Assembly: GCF_000621745.1 (NCBI RefSeq)
Contig: NZ_JHXK01000010.1
Coordinates: 183,394-247,393, forward strand
From: Clostridium beijerinckii HUN142
Lineage (GTDB): Bacteria; Bacillota; Clostridia; Clostridiales; Clostridiaceae
Direction of reading: 5' to 3'
Length of the DNA stretch: 64,000 nt
Shown: positions 60,451 to 64,000 of the stretch, one piece after another
Layout: every line of letters starts with the position of its first letter
Numbering within the stretch: the first letter of the stretch is position 1
Made by a program: the position numbers and the translations under genes
The notes under the pieces: model-generated
Databases searched by the model: none
What the model saw: the letters and a program-made list of their open reading frames with translations, nothing else
Told to the model about the DNA's origin: nothing

Positions 60451-60465
60451 AAGTGCGTACAACTT
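60451..60465 (+). promoter_or_regulatory. AraR-like operator upstream of araR
   Basis: AAGTGCGTACAACTT resembles the AraR operator in its GCGTACAA half. It is 80 bases before the araR start codon, where it may give autoregulation. Confidence 0.45.
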
Positions 60466-60545
60466 TTTAGAATATAATTTTAAAGAAATCGATTTATATT
60501 TTAAGAAGTTATTGCATAGTTATTTGATGAAAGTAGTTGAAAAAG

Positions 60546-61619
60546 ATGAAAGAAGCTGAAACAAAGCACGAATTAATAGAAAATTACTATATCAGCCTAA
60601 TAGAAGAAAACAAGGTTTCAGCAGGAGACCAATTACCTTCCGAAAATGAAATAGCTAACTTATTTAATGTAAGTAGACATACTGTAAGACAAGCTCTTAC
60701 TTATTTAGTACAAGAAGGCTGGATATATAAAGAAAGAGGAAAAGGAAGCTTTTACTCTAACAAAAAGACTAATGAAGTTAAAAAAAATGTTGCTGTTCTT
60801 ACAACTTATATATCAGATTATATTTTTCCTAAAATTATATCAGGTATAGAGGAAGAATTAAGACGCAAGGGATATAATTTATTATTATTTAATAGTAACA
60901 ATGACATTGAGAATGAAAGAAGATGTTTTGAGGATATCATAAACCAAGATATATCAGGACTAATAGTTGAACCAGCACAAAGTACAATAAATAACCTGCA
61001 TCATGATAGCATTAAAAAGTTAGAAAAGAACAATATAAAATATATTGCAATAAATGCTAATTGCGATGAAGAAAATTCTGCATATATTGTAGTAGATGAT
61101 GAACAGGGAGGGTACAAGCTTACTAATTATTTATTAGAACTTGGTCATAGAAATATAGCTGCATTATTTAAAGCAGATGATTTACAAGGTGAAAAAAGAA
61201 GAAGGGGTTACATAAAGGCTCTAAACGAATATGACTTGAGTTTTAACAAAAGTATAGTAGGAGAATATATAACTGATAATCAAGAGATGTATATAGACCA
61301 GTTTATAAAGAAGATTTTAAATCTTGAAGAAAAACCAACCGCAATTGTTTGCTATAATGATAAGGTTGCTTTGAAGGTAATAGATAATTGTAGAAAAGAA
61401 AATATAGAAATACCAAAAGATTTATCAATAGTAAGTTTTGATGATTCTAGTTTAGCAGTTTCATCAGGTGTTAAACTTACAACAATAAAGCATCCGAAAG
61501 AAGAAATGGGAATAAGAGCAGCCAAATGCATTATAGATATGATTGAGGGAAGAATAGACAAGCCTCAATACACATACAATGCTGAACTTATTGTTAGAGA
61601 TTCTTGTTCTAGAGTTTAA
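60546..61619 (+). CDS. araR: AraR-type arabinose repressor (GntR DNA-binding, LacI-like effector domain)
   Basis: A 357-residue repressor. The N-terminal GntR winged helix (about residues 8-70) reads AGDQLPSENEIANLFNVSRH, then TVRQALTYLV; the rest is a periplasmic-binding-like effector domain as in LacI/GalR proteins (ISDYIFPKIISGIEEELRRK, VDDEQGGYKLTNYLLELGH, LSIVSFDDSSLAV). This mixed build is specific to AraR. In Bacillus it leaves its operator when arabinose binds. The start is uncertain: ATG 60546 has no good ribosome site, and TTG 60537 is an in-frame alternative. It lies between araA and araD, both of which carry its predicted operators. Confidence 0.94.
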   Translation: MKEAETKHELIENYYISLIEENKVSAGDQLPSENEIANLFNVSRHTVRQALTYLVQEGWIYKERGKGSFYSNKKTNEVKKNVAVLTTYISDYIFPKIISGIEEELRRKGYNLLLFNSNNDIENERRCFEDIINQDISGLIVEPAQSTINNLHHDSIKKLEKNNIKYIAINANCDEENSAYIVVDDEQGGYKLTNYLLELGHRNIAALFKADDLQGEKRRRGYIKALNEYDLSFNKSIVGEYITDNQEMYIDQFIKKILNLEEKPTAIVCYNDKVALKVIDNCRKENIEIPKDLSIVSFDDSSLAVSSGVKLTTIKHPKEEMGIRAAKCIIDMIEGRIDKPQYTYNAELIVRDSCSRV

Positions 61620-61622
61620 ATT

Positions 61623-61671
61623 TTATCTTTGCTTTAGATGACTTGATTTTGAGTTACTGGAGCAAAGATAA
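61623..61671 (+). terminator. Hairpin after araR
   Basis: TTATCTTTGCT (61623-61633) and AGCAAAGATAA (61661-61671) are exact inverted copies with a 27-base loop. It starts right after the araR stop. A T-run is missing, so it may be a weak terminator. Confidence 0.55.
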
Positions 61672-61702
61672 CCTTTAATGATATATATATTAGATATTAT
61701 TT

Positions 61703-61730
61703 TTGTATGTACGCTTGTACGTACATACAA
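61703..61730 (+). promoter_or_regulatory. Composite AraR-type operator at araD
   Basis: TTGTATGTACG (61703-61713) is followed directly by TTGTACGTACATACAA (61715-61730), the closest match in the window to the Bacillus operator ATTTGTACGTACAAAT. The whole is nearly symmetric. It lies 26 bases before the araD start codon and just past a possible -10 TATTAT (61695-61700). Confidence 0.75.
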
Positions 61731-61755
61731 ACAACAAGCAGATAGGGGTGTTCAA

Positions 61756-62442
61756 ATGTTAGAAAAATTAAAGGAAAAAGTTTATGAAGCTAATATGGAA
61801 CTTCAAAGAAAAGGTCTTGTAATCTACACTTGGGGAAATGTTAGTGAAATCGATAGAGAAACTGGATTAGTAGTTATAAAACCAAGTGGTGTTGATTATG
61901 ATACTATGAAACCAGAAGATATGGTAGTTGTAGACTTAGAAGGAAATGTTGTAGAAGGAAAGTATAAACCTTCAACAGATACTCCAACTCACTTAGTTAT
62001 GTATAAAACTTATCCGAGTGTTGGAGGCGTTGTTCATACTCATTCAGATTGGGCAACAACTTTTGCTCAGGCAGGAATGAGTATACCAGCTTTTGGGACA
62101 ACACATGCAGATTATTTTTATGGGGATATTCCTTGTACTCGAGATCTAACAGATGAAGAGATTAGTGGAGAATATGAAAAAGAAACAGGAAATGTAATAG
62201 TTGAAACTATTGGAGATAAAAATCCATTAGAAGTTCCAGCTATTGTAGTTAAAAACCATGGTCCTTTCGCTTGGGGAAAAGATGCTAATTCAGCAGTTTA
62301 CAATGCAGTAGTATTAGATAAAGTTGCTGAAATGGCATATAAGACAATGACTTTAAACAAAGATGTAAAGGGTGTCAAACAGCACCTTTTAGATAAACAT
62401 TATCTTAGAAAACATGGTGCGAATGCATATTATGGACAATAA
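61756..62442 (+). CDS. araD: L-ribulose-5-phosphate 4-epimerase
   Basis: A 228-residue class-II aldolase-fold epimerase that makes D-xylulose 5-phosphate from L-ribulose 5-phosphate. Zinc ligands lie in [14 protein letters not shown] and the later [10 protein letters not shown], with [15 protein letters not shown] as family signature. The true start is ATG 61756 with AGGGGTG six bases upstream; an in-frame ATG at 61678 would read through the operator and is rejected. Transaldolase follows after 238 bases. The ribulokinase needed between AraA and AraD is not in the window. Confidence 0.96.
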   Translation: MLEKLKEKVYEANMELQRKGLVIYTWGNVSEIDRETGLVVIKPSGVDYDTMKPEDMVVVDLEGNVVEGKYKPSTDTPTHLVMYKTYPSVGGVVHTHSDWATTFAQAGMSIPAFGTTHADYFYGDIPCTRDLTDEEISGEYEKETGNVIVETIGDKNPLEVPAIVVKNHGPFAWGKDANSAVYNAVVLDKVAEMAYKTMTLNKDVKGVKQHLLDKHYLRKHGANAYYGQ

Positions 62443-62470
62443 GATATCATAGTATAAACCAACATATTTT

Positions 62471-62520
62471 TAAGGAGAATTTTTAGTCAGCAATTGGAAC
62501 TCCTTTGTAAATTCTCCTTA
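62471..62520 (+). terminator. Hairpin after araD
   Basis: TAAGGAGAATTT (62471-62482) and AAATTCTCCTTA (62509-62520) form a perfect 12-bp stem with a 26-base loop. It lacks a T-run. The left arm contains AAGGAG, but no start codon uses it. Confidence 0.55.
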
Positions 62521-62680
62521 ATAAGTATGAATTAAAAAGTGACGTATAAAATTGAAGTTGAAAAAGGAAATGTCTAAATTTAATATTCTGAAACATAAAT
62601 ATTAAATGGAAGGTAAATATGCAAATAATAGTTTGTTGCTAAATAACAAACAAAATATATAAAGAGGAGATGTTAGGGAA

Positions 62681-63328
62681 ATGAGATTTTTTTTAGACAC
62701 AGCAAATGTAGAACACATTAAAGAAGCAAATGAAATGGGAGTAATATGTGGTGTAACAACAAATCCATCATTAATAGCAAAAGAAGGAAGAGACTTTAAT
62801 GAAGTTATTAAAGAAATAACAGAAATAGTTGATGGACCAATAAGTGGAGAAGTTGTAAGTGAAGATGCTGAAGGAATGATAAAAGAAGGAAGAGAAATTG
62901 CAGCGATTCATAAGAATATGATAGTAAAGATTCCAATGACAGCTGAAGGCTTAAAGGCAACTAAAGTATTAGCTAGTGAAGGAATTAAAACAAATGTAAC
63001 ATTAATATTCTCAGCAACACAAGCATTACTTGCAGCAAATGCAGGAGCAACATATGTAAGCCCATTCCTTGGAAGAGTAGATGACATCTCAATGATAGGT
63101 ATGGATTTAGTTAGAGATATAGCAGAAATATTTGCAGTACATGGAATAGAAACAGAAATAATAGCAGCAAGTGTAAGAAATCCAATCCATGTAATAGAAG
63201 CAGCAAAAGCAGGAGCAGATATATCTACAATTCCTTACAGTTTAGTAATGCAAATGTTAAAACATCCATTAACAGATCAAGGATTAGAAAGATTCAAAGC
63301 AGACTGGGCAGCAGCATTTGGAAAATAA
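62681..63328 (+). CDS. tal: Transaldolase (short, fructose-6-phosphate-aldolase-like family)
   Basis: A 215-residue TIM-barrel enzyme of the short transaldolase (TalC/MipB) family. The Schiff-base lysine is K83 in [13 protein letters not shown]-terminal [16 protein letters not shown] and [13 protein letters not shown] are signatures. It moves three-carbon units between sedoheptulose 7-phosphate and glyceraldehyde 3-phosphate, linking pentose phosphates to glycolysis; some family members cleave fructose 6-phosphate instead. AGAGGAGATG precedes the ATG. It lies between araD and transketolase, which fits pentose use. The long palindromic element begins directly after the stop. Confidence 0.95.
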   Translation: MRFFLDTANVEHIKEANEMGVICGVTTNPSLIAKEGRDFNEVIKEITEIVDGPISGEVVSEDAEGMIKEGREIAAIHKNMIVKIPMTAEGLKATKVLASEGIKTNVTLIFSATQALLAANAGATYVSPFLGRVDDISMIGMDLVRDIAEIFAVHGIETEIIAASVRNPIHVIEAAKAGADISTIPYSLVMQMLKHPLTDQGLERFKADWAAAFGK

Positions 63329-63339
63329 CCCGTCGAAAT

Positions 63340-63518
63340 GAAGATCATGCATTTGTTCAGGTTACTGATGATTTAGCCGTGAATTTCTACCAGTAGAAGT
63401 TGCACCATTTATTCATGCTCCTAAGACAAGCTAAGGACAAGCATAAATAGAACAACTTCTACTGAAGAAATGTCTACAGCTAAATCATCTGATATAACGC
63501 TTCCACAAAAGCATGACC
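63340..63518. repeat. Long near-palindromic dispersed element, copy 2
   Basis: A 179-bp core beginning GAAGATCATGC and ending GCATGACC, the reverse-complement counterpart of 4314-4493. GTAGAAGTTGCACC on one side faces AACAACTTCTACTG on the other, TTTAGCCGTGAATTTCTACC faces GAAATGTCTACAGCTAAA, and ATTTATTCATGCTCCT faces a similar arm, with a loop near AAGACAAGC. Pairing continues outward to ATAACCC (63325 on) and GGGTTAT (63534 on). It lies between tal and tkt and has no ORF of note. The remainder of the 431-base gap is AT-rich. Confidence 0.8.
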
Positions 63519-63568
63519 ATCATTTCTGGTCTGGGGTTATATTTAAAATGGTAAAAATATATATTCCT

Positions 63569-63592
63569 AAGAATATAAGAATATAAGAATAT
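63569..63592. repeat. Three tandem copies of an 8-bp unit
   Basis: AAGAATAT occurs three times head to tail just after the palindromic element. Such AT-rich slippage repeats are common and have no evident role. Confidence 0.5.
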
Positions 63593-63759
63593 ATAAATGA
63601 AAATATAAAACAATTTAAAAATGAATCAATAAAAAAATGTAACAATATAAAAAGGTGTAGTGAAATAGCCACCTTTTGAAAGATTGCTAAGCGTAATATG
63701 GGACTTAATTAGCACAAATAAGAACTTATAAAAAATATGTCTAGGAAATGAGGATAAAG

Positions 63760-64000
63760 ATGAGTAGAGAATTAGATAAATTATCTATTAATGCAATAAG
63801 AGTATTATCAGCAGATGCTATTGAAAAATCAAAATCAGGACATCCAGGTTTACCACTTGGATCAGCTACAATGGCTTATACATTATGGTCTAAGATGAAT
63901 CATAACGGAAAAAATCCTGAATGGGATAACAGAGATAGATTTGTATTATCAGCAGGACATGGTTCAATGCTTGAATATTCATTGTTACATTTATTTGGAT
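63760..64000 (+). CDS. tkt: Transketolase, N-terminal part (cut by window edge)
   Basis: The first 80 residues are visible. [20 protein letters not shown], then [20 protein letters not shown] and [20 protein letters not shown] are the N-terminal transketolase signatures; the SGHPG and SAGHGS histidines take part in thiamin pyrophosphate chemistry. The enzyme moves two-carbon units among pentose phosphates. GAGGATAAAG precedes the ATG at 63760. It follows tal, and with araA and araD completes the route from arabinose to glycolysis, except for the kinase step. Its cofactor is the product of the thi genes earlier in the window. Confidence 0.95.
   Translation, partial: MSRELDKLSINAIRVLSADAIEKSKSGHPGLPLGSATMAYTLWSKMNHNGKNPEWDNRDRFVLSAGHGSMLEYSLLHLFG

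Noticed and set aside
61678..61755. N-terminal extension of AraD from an upstream ATG
   Set aside because: The extension would translate the AraR operator; ATG 61756 has a proper ribosome site and gives the normal family length.
63569..63592. AAGAATAT tandem repeat as a phase-variation tract
   Set aside because: Three copies in non-coding AT-rich DNA, 170 bases from the next gene, is within chance and has no promoter around it.
1..64000. CRISPR array, tRNA or rRNA genes, intact transposase
   Set aside because: No regularly spaced direct repeats, no cloverleaf or rRNA sequence and no transposase motifs were seen on reading both strands.

Overview
The window is low-GC DNA (intergenic stretches visibly near 20-25% GC) with strong AGGAGG-type ribosome binding sites, hairpin-plus-T-run terminators and an anaerobic, sugar-fermenting gene content. 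It includes an oxygen-sensitive iron-sulfur serine dehydratase, flavodiiron proteins, a clostridial-type short ThiC, an AraR regulon and an XylFII/LytS/YesN-like sensory set. All of this fits a saccharolytic Clostridium of the C. beijerinckii type. Genus is a confident inference; species is not shown by the sequence itself.

Layout. 1-2.3 kb: end of a glycerol-3-phosphate dehydrogenase-like FAD gene set. 2.5-4.1 kb: two-subunit L-serine dehydratase. 4.3-4.5 kb: a near-palindromic dispersed element, found again at 63.3-63.5 kb. 5.2-10.5 kb: a two-component system, the flavin transferase ApbE and a membrane Fe-S/FMN-binding electron-transfer protein; the last two share an almost identical promoter with four 11-bp-phased boxes. 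10.5-15.4 kb: TPP riboswitch and thiamin genes thiW-thiD-thiC-thiM-thiE. 15.6-20.7 kb: TorT-like binding protein, histidine kinase and receiver-PAS-kinase hybrid. 20.9-26.3 kb: two paralogous flavodiiron proteins around a UV-damage endonuclease. 26.7-31.6 kb: ECF S-like membrane protein and a glycerate module (GntP permease, glycerate kinase, CdaR regulator). 32.1-45.5 kb: recQ, GH43 glycosidase, P-type Ca2+ ATPase, two HD-GYP proteins, PHP phosphatase, secreted CAP protein, GntR regulator and HAD hydrolase. 45.6-49.0 kb (minus strand): chemoreceptor and galM. 49.3-64 kb: pentose locus with YesN-type regulator, membrane-anchored sugar-binding sensor, ABC transporter (binding protein, ATPase, two permeases), YesM-type kinase, araA (minus), araR, araD, transaldolase and the start of transketolase.

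How it works together. The 49-64 kb block senses a sugar outside the cell (binding-protein sensor, kinase and YesN regulator), imports it by ABC transporter and turns arabinose into pentose-phosphate intermediates (AraA, AraD, Tal, Tkt); ribulokinase (araB) is not in the window. galM and araA carry the same promoter: AraR-type sites over the -35 and start point, 32 bp apart, with identical -10/-35 spacing. A catabolite (cre-like) site adjoins galM and another precedes the binding-protein gene. The 5-10 kb block looks like a regulated extracytoplasmic flavin electron-transfer module.

Most unusual items: the long near-palindromic element (two copies), the shared four-box promoter with a probably leaderless apbE and a fossil FMN-binding domain behind it, a GC-rich structured leader in front of araA, a GC-rich structured island before recQ, and a short strong-RBS ORF just ahead of thiM. 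No tRNA, rRNA, CRISPR array or intact transposase gene was seen.
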